From Rebecca billardiae RCC1528 (lineage: Eukaryota > Haptophyta): a DNA stretch of 64,000 nt. This document shows, one piece after another, positions 9,016-19,966 of the stretch. Position 1 is the first letter of the stretch, and each line of letters starts with the position of its first letter. The stretch spans positions 3,162,001-3,226,000 of the forward strand of contig OZ251222.1 in NCBI GenBank assembly GCA_965240325.2, given 5' to 3'. The notes under the pieces were generated by a model that was given only the letters and a program-made list of their open reading frames with translations, did not search any database and had not been told where the DNA came from. The position numbers were made by a program, and so were the translations under genes.

Positions 9016-10962
9016 TCAGCAGGTCTCGTTCGCAGCGGGCGGCGTAGGTGGCAACGTCTTCTCGGTGGGAGTCGTGGGCGTAGCCTCGGCGGGTCCGTCG
9101 TCTGCCCGACCCGACGTGCCATGACGCGCATCATCGGTGCGCTCACCCGCGCGTGGTTGACCAGACGTCGGCGCGTGCGGCTCGCCGCCGTTCTCGAGCT
9201 TCGATGCGTCCGGAGCCGCGGCCTGAGCGCCCTTTGGGTGCGCGGGCTCGGTCACGGGCGGCACGCTCGCCTCCACGCTGTCGTCTCGCATGAACTCCAC
9301 GTAGGTCGACCCCTGGGTGTTGGAGCCGTGCCCACGACTACCCCAGGCGCAGCAGCGCGCGCGCGGAGCGTCGTTCCCAAAGAGTGCCACCACCTCCTCG
9401 AGCGACTTGCCCTTGGTCTCGGGTAGAAGCGTAAAAATGAAGACCCAGCCGACCACGCCGATGGCTGCGTACAGCGAGAAAGCGCCCGCCTCGGTGAGCA
9501 GCTCGCACAGGTCGAGGAAGGTGAGTGAGATGACGAGGTTGCCCGTCCAGTTGAGCGCAGACGAGACCGAGGTGCCGAGAGAGCGGTCCTCCTGCGCGTA
9601 GATCTCAGAGTTGATCGTCCACGGCATCGTGCCCATGCCGGGAGAGAAGCCCGCAATGTACGCGACGAGGGCGACGAGCGTCACGATGCCCGCGTGTGCA
9701 GTTGGCACGGCGTCGCGGCGCAGGAGGTCAAAGGCGAGCGCGAGCATCATCAGCGCCGCGATCACGACCGCCAGGCTTGTGAGCACGAGCGCGCGCCGTC
9801 CCGAGGACTCGACGAGCCGCACGCCCACCCACGCACCGAGCGCGTTGGTCAGGCCGATCACGGCGGCGCCCCAGATGGCGACGGCGTCCGCGTGGCTCGA
9901 CGCCTCCGCCTCCGCGCCTGCGCCGCCGTCGACGTCCTCGTCGCCCTCCGACGCGCCGAGCCCGCCCATCTGCAGGATGGTCGCGCTGTAATACATGACC
10001 GTGTTGATCCCAACGGACTGCTGCAGCAGCTGCAAGCCGCCCCCGACCAGCAGGGCGCGCTTGAACGCGGGCGAGCGATTGGCGCAGCCGCTCACGGCCG
10101 GTCCCGAGCGCTCCTCCTCCTTCGCGGCGGCGGCCAGCGCGGCGACCTCCTCGGTCACCACTCGGTCCGTCGAGGACAAGTCGCGCAAGTACCCAAGCGC
10201 CATGGCCGCCTCGGCCGTGCGCCCGTGGCTCGCCAGCCATCGCGGCGACTCGGGCAGCACGGTGAAAGCGACGAGCTGCAGCGCTGAGGGCAGCGCGCCG
10301 AGGCCGAGCATCCAGCGCCAGCCGCCAGGCACGTCGGCTAGGACGCCAGCGAGCACGCAGGCGATGAACTGGCCCACGGGGATGGTCAGCGCGTTCGAGG
10401 TCACCATCTTGCCGCGCTCGGCCGGAAGGCACGCCTCCGCCACGTACATCGGCACGGACGCCGTCGAGAGGCCGATCGCCAGGCCGAGGACCATGCGGCC
10501 GATCAGCAGGCATGCGAGGCCAGTGGCACGCGACTGAGCGATCGCGTTGGCATCCGGGCCCTGCATCGGCGGGGCCACCGCCATGACCAGCGCGCCGACG
10601 GTGAAGACGAGCGACGCCGCATGGATCACTGGCCGCCGCCCAAAGCGCGAGGTGAGCCGGCCGCCAATGGAGGACCCAACCACGGCGAGACCGATGGTGG
10701 CAGAGACGACGAGCTCATGCTCGAAGGGTCGCAGCCGGTACGCCTTCCCGATCTTGAGCATCGCCCCACTCACAATGCCCGTGTCGTAGCCAAAGAGGAA
10801 GAATGACACGGACGAGATCATCGAGAGCATCCGCGTGCCTCGAATCCACGGGGTGCGCTGCGCTGCGCCGGGGTCGGGCGAATCGGGCGACATCCCGCCT
10901 TGAGCGCTGCCATTGGCCGCCGGCAGCTCCACCTCCACCGCAGTCGCCACGCCAGCCACCAT
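9016..10962 (-). CDS. MFS sugar/polyol:H+ symporter (SLC2/INT-like)
   Basis: A 648-residue, 12-TM transporter of the sugar-porter family. Signature motifs occur in order: FGYDTGIVSGAM in TM1; GRRPVIHAA after TM2; PMYVAEACLPAERGK between TM4 and TM5; PESPRWLASHGR in the central loop; LLQQSVGINTVMYYS in TM7; PWTINSEIY in TM10; and PETKGKSLEE after TM12. The set most resembles proton-coupled myo-inositol transporters (HMIT/plant INT). An acidic Gly-rich insert of about 30 residues lies in the TM7-TM8 loop. Both tails are long and Pro/Asp-rich. The ATG at 10962 was chosen; the longer frame to 11433 overlaps the divergent gene. It should act at the plasma membrane or vacuole. Confidence 0.9.
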   Translation of the reverse strand: MVAGVATAVEVELPAANGSAQGGMSPDSPDPGAAQRTPWIRGTRMLSMISSVSFFLFGYDTGIVSGAMLKIGKAYRLRPFEHELVVSATIGLAVVGSSIGGRLTSRFGRRPVIHAASLVFTVGALVMAVAPPMQGPDANAIAQSRATGLACLLIGRMVLGLAIGLSTASVPMYVAEACLPAERGKMVTSNALTIPVGQFIACVLAGVLADVPGGWRWMLGLGALPSALQLVAFTVLPESPRWLASHGRTAEAAMALGYLRDLSSTDRVVTEEVAALAAAAKEEERSGPAVSGCANRSPAFKRALLVGGGLQLLQQSVGINTVMYYSATILQMGGLGASEGDEDVDGGAGAEAEASSHADAVAIWGAAVIGLTNALGAWVGVRLVESSGRRALVLTSLAVVIAALMMLALAFDLLRRDAVPTAHAGIVTLVALVAYIAGFSPGMGTMPWTINSEIYAQEDRSLGTSVSSALNWTGNLVISLTFLDLCELLTEAGAFSLYAAIGVVGWVFIFTLLPETKGKSLEEVVALFGNDAPRARCCAWGSRGHGSNTQGSTYVEFMRDDSVEASVPPVTEPAHPKGAQAAAPDASKLENGGEPHAPTSGQPRAGERTDDARHGTSGRADDGPAEATPTTPTEKTLPPTPPAANETC

Positions 10963-11376
10963 CTGCCCGTCGTCCCGTACCCGCCGGGCAGAATCTTGCT
11001 GCTGCCTGATGGATGCCGGAGCTCCAGAGCTCTGTTCATCTTCCACCGTTGGCACGCAAAGCTGAGGCCGCCCTGCTGAGCAAGCCAACCGACCGAGGGC
11101 GTGCGGTAGTTTCCAGGTGCTCACGAGCGGAGGCGGACGCACGGGGCACGGCCAAGGGGACCCCTTGGCACGGCTGATCGGTGGCTCCGGAAGGGCGGGG
11201 GAGGGTCCGCGCTGCTCCGGACTGGCGCGAGCCAACCGCTGCTTTGCTCTTGCGCATTGGCTGATCAAAACTAAGCAGGGCTGCAGGGCTGCCCAGGCCG
11301 GGCTGGAGACTGCTTGCTTTTCGAAACGCGATCCCCGCGGAGCTCGCGGCCGGTGTGGCCTCGAGGCACGCCGGAG
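10963..11376. promoter_or_regulatory. Divergent intergenic spacer, transporter/coiled-coil gene
   Basis: 414 bp between divergent ATGs. Both neighbouring frames stay open into it from non-ATG codons, so short upstream exons are possible. No other feature is seen. Confidence 0.3.
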
Positions 11377-12009
11377 ATGCGCCGCACATCCCGCCCGAAT
11401 GCGCCAACACAGGCTACCGAGGACGCGCCGCATCAGCAGCTCCTGGCCGCTTTGCGGGTGTTAGCCGACGCGCACGAGCAGCTATGCCGGGCGTTCGACC
11501 TGATCAGCGTGCCCCTGGCGGCAGTCTCAGGCCAACCGCTCGATGGGATCGATGCGCAGACCTCCCGGAGATTGGCCGCGCACACGAGTGAGCTCGCGAC
11601 TCTGTCAAAGGACGCCGCGACTGCAATCCAAGACGTCGACCTCTCGAGTGTGGATGCGAGCATCCACGCGCTCAACGCCTCGCGCGAGCAGCAGGAAGCG
11701 GCTCGCGCCAACTTGGCTAAGCTGCAAGATGCGCTCGCCAAAAAGAAGAAAGGGGATGCCAAGCTCGAGGCGGAGATCAAGACCGCGACTGAGCAGCACG
11801 AGCGGGCCCAGCAAGCGACGCAGCTGAGCGAGGCCAGGGCTGCGGCCGTCGCTGCAACGGCCATCCCCATGTTGCTCAAGCAGCTCGCACATACTGAGCT
11901 CACGTGCCAAGCACGCTCGCTGGAGATACTCACATCCTCGAACGCCCTGATACCCGAGCCTGCACCCTACGCAGAGCCACAGCTGGCTGCTGCTGGTCCT
12001 GCCCCTTGA
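11377..12009 (+). CDS. Coiled-coil protein, possibly BAR/CIBAR-like
   Basis: A 210-residue, mostly helical protein. After a short basic leader come a helix with a conserved-looking EQLCRAFDLISVPL, a central coiled coil (EQQEAARANLAKLQDALAKK, then EAEIKTATEQHERAQQ) and a last helix (LLKQLAHTELTCQARSLEIL). This helix order, and the final amphipathic helix, resemble small BAR-domain proteins such as FAM92/CIBAR, which bind membranes and centrioles. That assignment is an inference from pattern only. It could also be an unrelated coiled-coil protein. The open frame upstream starts at TTG (11314), so the first ATG was used. The C-terminal 20 residues are Pro/Ala-rich. Confidence 0.6.
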   Translation: MRRTSRPNAPTQATEDAPHQQLLAALRVLADAHEQLCRAFDLISVPLAAVSGQPLDGIDAQTSRRLAAHTSELATLSKDAATAIQDVDLSSVDASIHALNASREQQEAARANLAKLQDALAKKKKGDAKLEAEIKTATEQHERAQQATQLSEARAAAVAATAIPMLLKQLAHTELTCQARSLEILTSSNALIPEPAPYAEPQLAAAGPAP

Positions 12010-12140
12010 AAGTTGAATGATTGGCCGTCCCAGCCACGCAGTGTCGGTGACTGGTGAGTGTGCAGACTGAGCCCGAGCGGGATGGCGCGGATTGACTACT
12101 GACTACCCGGAGTGACGTGAGTCGTGACTACTGCGTGCGA

Positions 12141-12208
12141 TGAAGGATGGCGCGGCAACCTGCCAGGCTGCCACCGTGAGCCTTAGATGCCACGTTAAAA
12201 CAAATCTG
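12141..12208 (-). repeat. 62-bp dispersed repeat, copy 2 (diverged, reversed)
   Basis: This is the reverse complement of the 6321-6382 and 62693-62754 repeat. It has an 8-bp insertion (AGGCTGCC, duplicating TGCC) and a few changes, and the last part has decayed. Confidence 0.8.
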
Positions 12209-12314
12209 ACCGTGATTCGTGCCACCTACGGAGCCGGGGTCACGGAGCCCCACTGGGCGGGGTGCGTGGCCCAAAATCCAACTTCCTGTCGTCTTGAGAT
12301 GAGGCTCTCAAACC

Positions 12315-12588
12315 AAGGGGCTTACAAAATACCACTGGGGGCGAAACACAGCTGTCGGATGCGAGGCTCCTGAGACGGACAGTGTCCGGTCAGTGGAAAA
12401 CACTGTGGAGTGTGGGCGAAGTTTGAATCCGGGAAAGCGGGTAATCTGTCGAGCCATCTCGTATTCTTTCAAGGCATTCCGGTCTTTTTTTCATACGAGC
12501 TCCCGGACACTATCCGTCTCAGGAGCCTCGCATCCGACGGGGCTCCTCACTGGCGCTTTCGCCCCCAGTGGTATTTTGTAAGCCCCTT
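12315..12588. repeat. Foldback (inverted repeat) element
   Basis: The left arm 12315-12389 (starting AAGGGGCTTACAAAATACCA) is the reverse complement of the right arm 12503-12588 with few mismatches. One loop of the right arm is longer by about 11 bp. The 113-bp centre is unrelated. The structure resembles a MITE or snap-back element. No coding frame is present and no target duplication was identified. Confidence 0.8.
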
Positions 12589-13983
12589 GCTCAAACTTCG
12601 GGATGTCAATATTCGCCTGAAATGAGCTGGGGTCACGCTGACAAGTTTTTGCGAAAAAATGTCACATACTGGAGATATACGATCTCAATCTCGACGCGAT
12701 CTCGGCAACATTAGTAGGGGAGATACGCGATCTCCAAGGTGATCTCGCTATTTGCACCAGAATCGCACCGTCTAGATCACATTTTGGCAGTCTGAAATTG
12801 GCACAGGCGGATTCTACACCCTGGAATTAAGCCTAAACGAACTTAAACGGACTCAAACAGTTACAAACCGAGGAGATATTTCATATTTCGAGATTTCGGG
12901 AGATTGTGTCACTCGGGAGTGTAACGGTCGGAGCTCTGACCCCACTATGACGTGAACCGTACGTAGTCTCGGTAGCTACTGGCCGCGTGCCCCGAAGTGA
13001 CCGAGTACTACTGACTCCGGAGTCGGGCCGCGGCCGGCACCGCTGGCCGCTGGGCCCGCTGGCCCTGTCAGGCCTGCGTGTATCAGCCATCATCCTTACC
13101 CTGTCGGCTCAGTCCGCGCTTGCGGCTTGGCCCGTTATTGGGCGGTGCGGGTCGGCCAGTCCGGGGGCTGATCAGTTAGATTGGCGTCAGGTCGGACCCT
13201 CACTTTAATTAACGGACTGCGCCGCGCGGTGCGCGGTAACTAACTATACCAGCGAACTTCCAGTTCCATCACAGGTCCATCACTTGATAATGAGATGCCG
13301 GCAGCCTGCAGCTGACAGCTGTTATTTATGTAACTATAGACAGTGTCAATGATGGAATAACTCGGAGTCGGTGTCTACTGTCTGACACGCGGTCGCACAG
13401 CAGAAAGTGACTAGTCAGCAGTAGCTTATTAGTTATAATTAATTTAATCAAGCCGCCGAGCAGGTGTTAGGCGGACTACGACTACGCCGCCCGACTCACA
13501 CAGACCGTAGTAGCCTCTTAGAACGTCCGCGGCGGACGGACCGCCAGCCGGGATGTCAGGGATGGCGCGTCAGTGGCGTCCGTGCGTCCGGTCCTGGGAC
13601 GTACTTTCCGCGGACGTTCATCAATGATCAATCGGGCCGGGGCCTGAGCCGTGAGAATCATGTCCGATGATCTCGACTGAGTCTCAATAATAGTGGCTGA
13701 GACTGCTGAGACGGCTCGTGACACGAGCTGACTCTGACTTCTGAGTCGGGCGTCGGCGGTCATCGGTCCACAGCGCGGAGTCGCCCGTCGCGACCGTCCT
13801 ATGCTCGGGCCGTGATGCCAGCACTCGTCGTAATCCGACTCTGGCAACGGTGTTGCCAGTGAGTGAGCGGTCGGCACTCGGCGGTACCAGGCGACGATGC
13901 TCCGAGGAGTCCGACGAGACACTGCCCACACCATCACAGGCGCGGCCATTGGCCCGGACCGCTGCGGCAACACGCGCACGGCC

Positions 13984-14505
13984 TCAATCGTTCTTACTCA
14001 TCGACGCCTTCGCCGTGGCTCGTGCCGACCTGCTCTGCTTCAGCTCGGCTCGCTTAACCTGCACGAGCAGGCCAGCCGACGTGCGGAGCGCGAATATGAT
14101 GATCAGGAACGCATCCCCCAACAAGGGTGCGCTCCACAGCACCGAGATGAAGACGCCATGCTTGTCAAAGTAATCCTGGCCTGCGAAGGCACGCCAGTGC
14201 TCTGCGCCCAGATGGTTCAGCCGCTCGGATGCGTACACCGCCGCGAGGATGATAAGGAAGAGCACGGTCTGCACATTCATGTTGTTCCGCGATGCGACGA
14301 CAGTCACCCATGCAGCAACGTGGAATGCGGCGAGAGCTTTGAACCAAGGCTCGGAGAAGTCGACGGCGTGGATGAAGCCCATCGCATCGTTGTATAGGGA
14401 CGACTTCGCCTCACCGAGCTTGCTCGCGACCTCGCTTGCGACTGCATCGAGCAGATGCACGGGCGCTTCCGCCAACGACGGCGCCCCATCGGCTGAGGAC
14501 GCCAT
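13984..14505 (-). CDS. TMEM18: Transmembrane protein 18 homologue
   Basis: 173 residues, somewhat longer than the roughly 140 of animal TMEM18. The family core is visible: an N-terminal helix ending in FIHAVDFSEPWFKAL, a first membrane span (AAFHVAAWVTVVASR), a second (TVLFLIILAAVYASERLN) followed by HLGAEHWRAFAGQDYFDKHG, and a third (GVFISVLWSAPLLGDAFLII). The tail is Lys/Arg-rich (ASMSKND). TMEM18 sits in the nuclear envelope; its molecular activity is unclear, though a chromatin-tethering role has been proposed. The ATG at 14505 was chosen. It is 132 bp from the divergent zinc transporter gene. Single exon. Confidence 0.9.
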   Translation of the reverse strand: MASSADGAPSLAEAPVHLLDAVASEVASKLGEAKSSLYNDAMGFIHAVDFSEPWFKALAAFHVAAWVTVVASRNNMNVQTVLFLIILAAVYASERLNHLGAEHWRAFAGQDYFDKHGVFISVLWSAPLLGDAFLIIIFALRTSAGLLVQVKRAELKQSRSARATAKASMSKND

Positions 14506-14637
14506 CGTGACTTTCTGGACGCGTCGGCGAGACCGGCTCACCGCCGCACCGGCACTGGGCAGACGCTGGCTTTCGTGCTCGTGACCCAGTGCGGGCGCGC
14601 CGCCGCTCGCCAGCCGGGGGCGGCGGCGACGACAACG
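14506..14637. promoter_or_regulatory. Probable bidirectional promoter, TMEM18/ZnT
   Basis: A 132-bp, GC-rich spacer between two divergent ATGs. Confidence 0.4.
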
Positions 14638-17245
14638 ATGGCGGGCCACGGCCCTCAGCTGAATGCGTGGTCGTGTCAGGTGGTGCTCGTCGCGAGCAAG
14701 GTGCTGCGCGTGCTCGCCATCGGCAATGCGGCGGAGCTGCTTCGTGGCGTGATGAGCCTCCGCCTCTTCGTCTTCGTCACGTATGCAGTCGCGGGCATCA
14801 GCTTTGCGCTGACGCACCGCCCGTGGCGCTCGCGACGGCCCCTCGCACGCTGGAGGCTCGTGCGCGTGGGTGCGCACGCGGTGGCGCTGGTGGGGTCGTT
14901 CGCATTGTGGAGCCTGGGGCTGCAACGTGTGGGCGTCCTGCACACCGTGCTCTTCGACCACGCCGAGCTGTGGACGGTTTGCGCGGTCGCCCTCTGCACT
15001 CGGCCGGGACCGATGCGCGAGCAGCGCGCAAAGGGCACGGCTCTGGTGGGTTTGGGATACGCGCTTCTGGCGGCTGGCGCATTTGTCTGGCCGTGGCAGC
15101 CGCAGCAGCAGAGTGCTACCGGGGCGCCTACGAGCGGCGCTGCTTTCGGCATCGCCGCGCTGCTGCTCTCAGCTCTCGTCAACGTCGCGCGAGCGCACTC
15201 GGTGCGCAAGCTCGTGTCCGAGGTGGGCGGGCACAAGCGGCTGCACGCGCTGGGCACGTGCGCAGGGGCGGTGCTATGGCCAGCGCTCTGCCTGCTGCCG
15301 CCGCCTTGGCCCTCCGTCGGCCTCGACAGCGATGGTGGCGGCGGCGGCGGCGGCAGCCGGCAGCTTGGCGCATCATCGCTGCTCGGCGCGTGCGCGGGCG
15401 CGCTGGTGATGGTGGTGGGCAGCTACTACGCCGACGCCCTCGCGCACACGCGCATGCCGCCCGCGCAGCCCGAACGGAACAGCCTATACACCTCCGTTAC
15501 CGCCGCGCTCGCCCTCGACGCCCTGGGCGAGTGCCGGGCGTGGCGGTCGCCGTGCGCGCTCGGCGCGACCGCGCTCGTGCTGAGCGGTGCGCACACGCTG
15601 CTGCGGGGCGAGGTGCCCGCCGCCGAGCTCGGGCCGCTCTCCGGCGTGCTGAGCGCGGCCAGCGGCGGCGGGAGCATCCGGCTGCCGCTGCACGCGCGCG
15701 TGAGCACCGCCGCCGGCGTCGACCTCGCCACGCTCTCCGCGCAGCTGCGCCAGCTGTGGGCGCGCCGCACGACGCGCCGGCTGCTCGTGTATCTGTGCAT
15801 CAACTTTGCATTCACGCTCGTGGAGGCGTCGCTCGGCCGCTCGAGCCACTCGCTCTCGCTGGTCTCGGACGCGTGCCACATGCTGCTCGACTGCGCCGCG
15901 CTGGCCATCGGCCTCTTCGGCGAGGTCGCCTCGCGCTGGCAGCCGTCGGGCGAGCACACGTTTGGCTACGCCCGGTTCGAGGTGGTGTGCGCACTCGCCA
16001 ACGCGGCGCTGCTGCTGCTCACCGCGCTCGCGCTGGCGCGGGAGGCGTGCGCGCGGGTGCTGCTCCGCGCACCCGCCGTCGACTCGTCTCGGCTGCTCCC
16101 CGTCGCCGTCACCGGGCTCGGCGTCAACCTCCTCGGCATCTTCTTCTTCTCGGAGCACCACGTGCACTTGACGGCGGCCGACGCGTGTGGCGTGTGCACG
16201 ACGGCTGGGGACGCGGCGCGAGCGCACTCGGCCAACATGGCGGCGGTGCTGCTGCACGTGGCGGCGGATGCGCTCGGCTCGATCGGGGTGATCATCTCCA
16301 GCCTGCTCATCCGCACGCTCGGCTGGACGCTTGTGGTACCGAGCGCGCCCGCGAGCCCACGCGCCCTGCCGCCACTGCTCGGCAGCGCAGGGGCCTGCCT
16401 CACCAGCGCGCCGCGCCGCGCGCTCCCCCGCTCGCCCGGCCGCGGTGCGCAGGACCCACTCTGCTCGATGCTCATCTCCGCGCTCATCTTTGCCTCGGCA
16501 TGGCCGCTCTTTGCGCAGTCCGCGGCCGTGCTCATGCAGCGCACGCCGTACATGCTCGAGGGCCCACGGCTGGACGCCTGCCTGTCAGCTGTGCGCGCCG
16601 TTGACGGCGTCGAGGTGCGCACGCGGGGCGGCGCGCGGCGCACCACGGTTGCGCTCTCCGCGCGCGCGCGGAGAGCGCCGCGCATGCGCGCTCCGCGCGC
16701 GTGTTTGACGCGCATCCCCCGCGCGCGCGTCCGCGCGTGCGCAGGCGGTGGCCGACCACGCCTTCTGGATGCTCACGCTGAGCCATAACGTGGGCACGGT
16801 CACCGTGCGCGCGTGCGACGGCGTGCGCTCCGGAGAGCACATCGTCGCTGGTGTGAAGGCGGCTGTGAAGCGATTCGGCATCGATGCACTCACTGTGCAG
16901 GTCAACTTTGCGGATGAGCGTGGTGGCGCCGCGGGGGAGGGCGCAATGGAAGGCGCAGCGGTCTGCGCCGGCCTCCAGCACGTGTCACTCGGGGAGAGCG
17001 GCGTCGCGCCGAAGACGCCCGCTCGTCAGCGTGCCACGCCGATCGGGGCGGGCGGACCGCCATCTGCGGGCGGGGTGGCGGCTTCCTGCACCACGGGCGG
17101 TCGTCCGCAGCGCAGCCCGGCTGTGCTGGATGCGTCAGACCGTGTGTCTAACGCCTCTAACGGGCCCGCGGCGAGGACGGCGAGAGACAGCGGTGCCGTC
17201 GCCGACTTGGCAACACTGCCCTCGTCATCTCCCAAGGACCAATGA
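14638..17245 (+). CDS. SLC30A5: Zinc transporter, ZnT5-like (SLC30), three exons
   Basis: Exons 14638-16335, 16453-16614 and 16745-17245 give 786 residues (human ZnT5 is about 765). The first 390 residues form a multi-span region like the extra N-terminal domain of ZnT5. A six-TM cation diffusion facilitator core follows: SLVSDACHMLLD gives the HxxxD zinc ligands in TM2 and LLHVAADALGSIGVI those in TM5. Exon 3 encodes the C-terminal cytosolic domain (HAFWMLTLSHNVGTVTV...IDALTVQVNF). Intron 1 (GTACCG...GTGCGCAG, 117 bp) is a multiple of three and has no stop, so it reads through; removing it restores GWTLVDPLCSM, as in relatives. Intron 2 is GTGCGC...TGCGCAG. Such proteins load zinc into the early secretory pathway. 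Confidence 0.87.
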
Positions 17246-17467
17246 CGCCGCGCGCAGCGCCGCGCGGTGATGATGCAGCGGCTGCAGGTGACCGACTGCC
17301 ACTCCCACTGGCGGCGGCATCGATATCATCGACGACTACAATCGAACTACATCAGCGCGCATCAGCAATCATCACATCGTATCAGGCGCTGCGCGTTATA
17401 TTGGTCACGCGCGCGCAATGTTATATCGTCATGTTCATCGTATCATCATGTTAAAATTATTATGCCG

Positions 17468-17470
<3 letters not shown>

Positions 17471-17544
<74 letters not shown>
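17471..17544. repeat. (AT)n microsatellite
   Basis: About 37 AT units, 226 bp downstream of the zinc transporter. The Tyr-Ile readings on both strands are artefacts. Confidence 0.97.
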
Positions 17545-17550
<6 letters not shown>

Positions 17551-18979
17551 GCACGGCCCCCCCCGAAAGGTCTGAGCGTGAGCGAAAGCCGGGGGGGGGC
17601 GGCGCACGTGCTCCGCAAAATCAAAAAGAGGATGCGCGCAGGATTTTGGGGATTTTTGTGGGTGGCCTTACCGTACGTATGAGTGGATTTCGCTGCCAAT
17701 GATTGCGTTTGTAGTAGATGCTAATTTTAACGATAGTAACACTTAGGGGAATGCCGGGTGGAATAGCATATAACACCAGCCGTGTGTTCGAACATTCCGT
17801 CATAGTAAGATGCTTGAATTGTAAGAGCCTGAAACAGCTCGCCAACCATAGAAAAGAGAGGTTGAGTCAGATTTTATGTCGCTTGAAGTAAAGAATTATT
17901 ATGCCGGCATCTGCACAGTGCCGGAAAACTGCTCAGGGTGACGTTTTAAGTTGTCCGCACCACTAGTCGAATCATCGGACAATTCTGAAGCGGTGCGCCT
18001 AAATTCGGCGCACCATAGGCGCGTCGAATCGTGGCACAGACCTTGGTAGCAGGCCACACCTGAGCGCGCTGCGCGCGCCGACGCGCGCTCGGCGCGGGCA
18101 AAAAATCATGCGCCGTTGGCATTACGCAGCCCCGCGCAGCGCTGTGCTCGAGCTCGGCGGCGGCGAAAGCGGGCGGGCGCACACGGCGGTGCCCGTGCGC
18201 GCTGCTCCGAGCGCAGCTGCGGCCACCCCGGCGGCATACCGCCGGTCGAGGGCACGAAAACCGATTTTTCGGGAAAATGCAGAGCAGCGGCGCCCGAGCG
18301 CGCCCGAGCTCGTCGCAGCACAGTCTCCTGGTGGCTGCGCCCCGTGAAGCCACGCCACGCGGGGCGCTGGCGTGCGCGTGGCCTGCGCCCACCGTGCGCT
18401 GCCCGATCATGGCCGTCGACCGCTCCGAGCGCCTCACCACGCGTGCTCGAGCCCACCGATACTGACGCCCGAGCACGGTGCCGGCAGCGCTCGCAGGTGG
18501 GCGTCGGAGAAAACACGCCGGCCGAACGAGCTTGAAGCGTCCGCCGCGATGCCAACGGCAGCGGACGACGTGCGCGCCACCTCGGCGCCAGTCGCCCAGC
18601 CCTTGCGCGGCGGTGCGGGCTCGCTCGTTCGCCGCCATCAGCTGCGCGCGCGCAGCCCGATCACTGCCCGCTGGTTCTGTTGTCGAGCAGCTGCGGCCTG
18701 CCACGCGCACTGCCGGACATTGAGCCACAGCGCGAGCACGCGCCTCGTCTGGCACGCGCGAGCACTCAGCATCGTGCGTGGCCACCATGACGCGCCCATC
18801 TGCGCCAGCAGCGATGAGCACGCCGCCGTTCAGCTCGCATCGGGCTCGCTCGCGACGCAGCAACGCGCGGCCGTAGCGGCAGCAGCGGCGCCGTCGAGCA
18901 CGCGCAGCAAACAAATATGCAGCGCGGGCGAGTCGACGGTCTGGAAAATGCGCGATCACGCCACAGCAGGCTGGCAGAG

Positions 18980-19660
18980 CCCGCCCGAGCTGCAGCATGC
19001 CGTAGGTGCTGCCCCAAGCTCTCGACTGCCCGTAAGCGGCGGCATGTGCGGCGGCGCCGGCGGCGGCCATGCTGCCACGCCGTTGCGCGCCGCGGGGCGC
19101 CGTCGGCACCTCTGTGGTGAAGCGCACAGAGCTCGAGCCCACGGGGGCTGGCGACCGTCAAACCGACACCCCATGACGCGGGGCTGCGTGCGCCAGCTGC
19201 GCGCACTCCGTGGGCCCACCTAGCCCGCTCGAGCAGCTCGCCTTGGGTGCGCGCAGCGGCTCGAGCACACTGGTATGGGACGCCTGCCTGCGGTGCCGCC
19301 GAGCACATGCGGCCGACGGTCACTCAGCACGGGCGACTCGACGGCGGCGAGCAGGCGCGACGGCCTCGCCGCGCCGCGGAAAAGCCTGCCCGGGCTGCAG
19401 CACGCCGTAGGAGCAGCCCAGCGCCCTCCTCCGCCCTCCAGCTTCGGCGCGCGCAGCAGGCCCGGCGGCGGCCATGCTGGCGTGCCCAAGCATGAAGATG
19501 GGCGCGGCCGGCCGCGCCGTCGCAAAGCGCGCAGAACTCGAGCTCGGGGGGGCGGACGGCCGCCAAACTGGCGCGGCAGGACGTGGCACTGCGTGCGCCA
19601 GCTACGCGCACCCGCTGCGCCCGCGTGGCCCGTGCGAGCGCCGCGCCTCGAGCACACGCA
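18980..19660 (+). repeat. Diverged tandem duplication, about 404-bp period
   Basis: Matching blocks recur at a constant offset of 403-405 bp: CTGCAGCATGCCGTAGG-like (about 18990 and 19395), GGCGGCCATGCTG (19063 and 19466) and CTGCGTGCGCCAGCT (19184 and 19589). The rest is strongly diverged. Confidence 0.6.
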
Positions 19661-19966
19661 GCTGCTCGACACAGCCACGGCAGTGTGGCTTGTGCGCGTG
19701 CACGTGATCAGTCTCAGCTCTGAGGCGCGCGCTCAGGAGGGCTGCGGCCGGGCCGAGCGCGATCTGCGCGGACGGTACAGCCTGGCGGCTCATGCCAGCC
19801 AGCCCAAAGCCCGCTCCGCCATCCGCGTCATGGCGCTCCAGCCTCTCGCGTGCTGCGCTGCAGCCGCGCTCGGCAAAGACGTCGCCCAGCCCGCCTTGCA
19901 CGCGGCTGAGCAGTGGCAGCCAGGCGAAGCGTCGTCGCGGGCGAGGCTGCGCTGGGTGATGCGGCT
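19589..19966 (+). repeat. Long inverted repeat, left arm
   Basis: The reverse complement matches 31908-32356 over almost the whole length with small indels. The best block surrounds TGATCAGTCTCAGCTCTGAG and continues into the inner end at GGGTGATGCGGCT. Similarity stops sharply there. The left arm is 2.1 kb upstream of the transposase frame. Confidence 0.75.

Larger units (their letters stand above)
12010..13983. other. Gene-free interval with repeats and an AT-richer core
   Basis: About 2 kb without a supportable gene. It holds the reverse copy of the 62-bp repeat (12141-12208), a foldback element (12315-12588) and a lower-GC stretch at 12600-13460 with several GAGAT/ATCTC palindromic blocks (for example GGAGATATACGATCTC near 12670). 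Confidence 0.6.
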
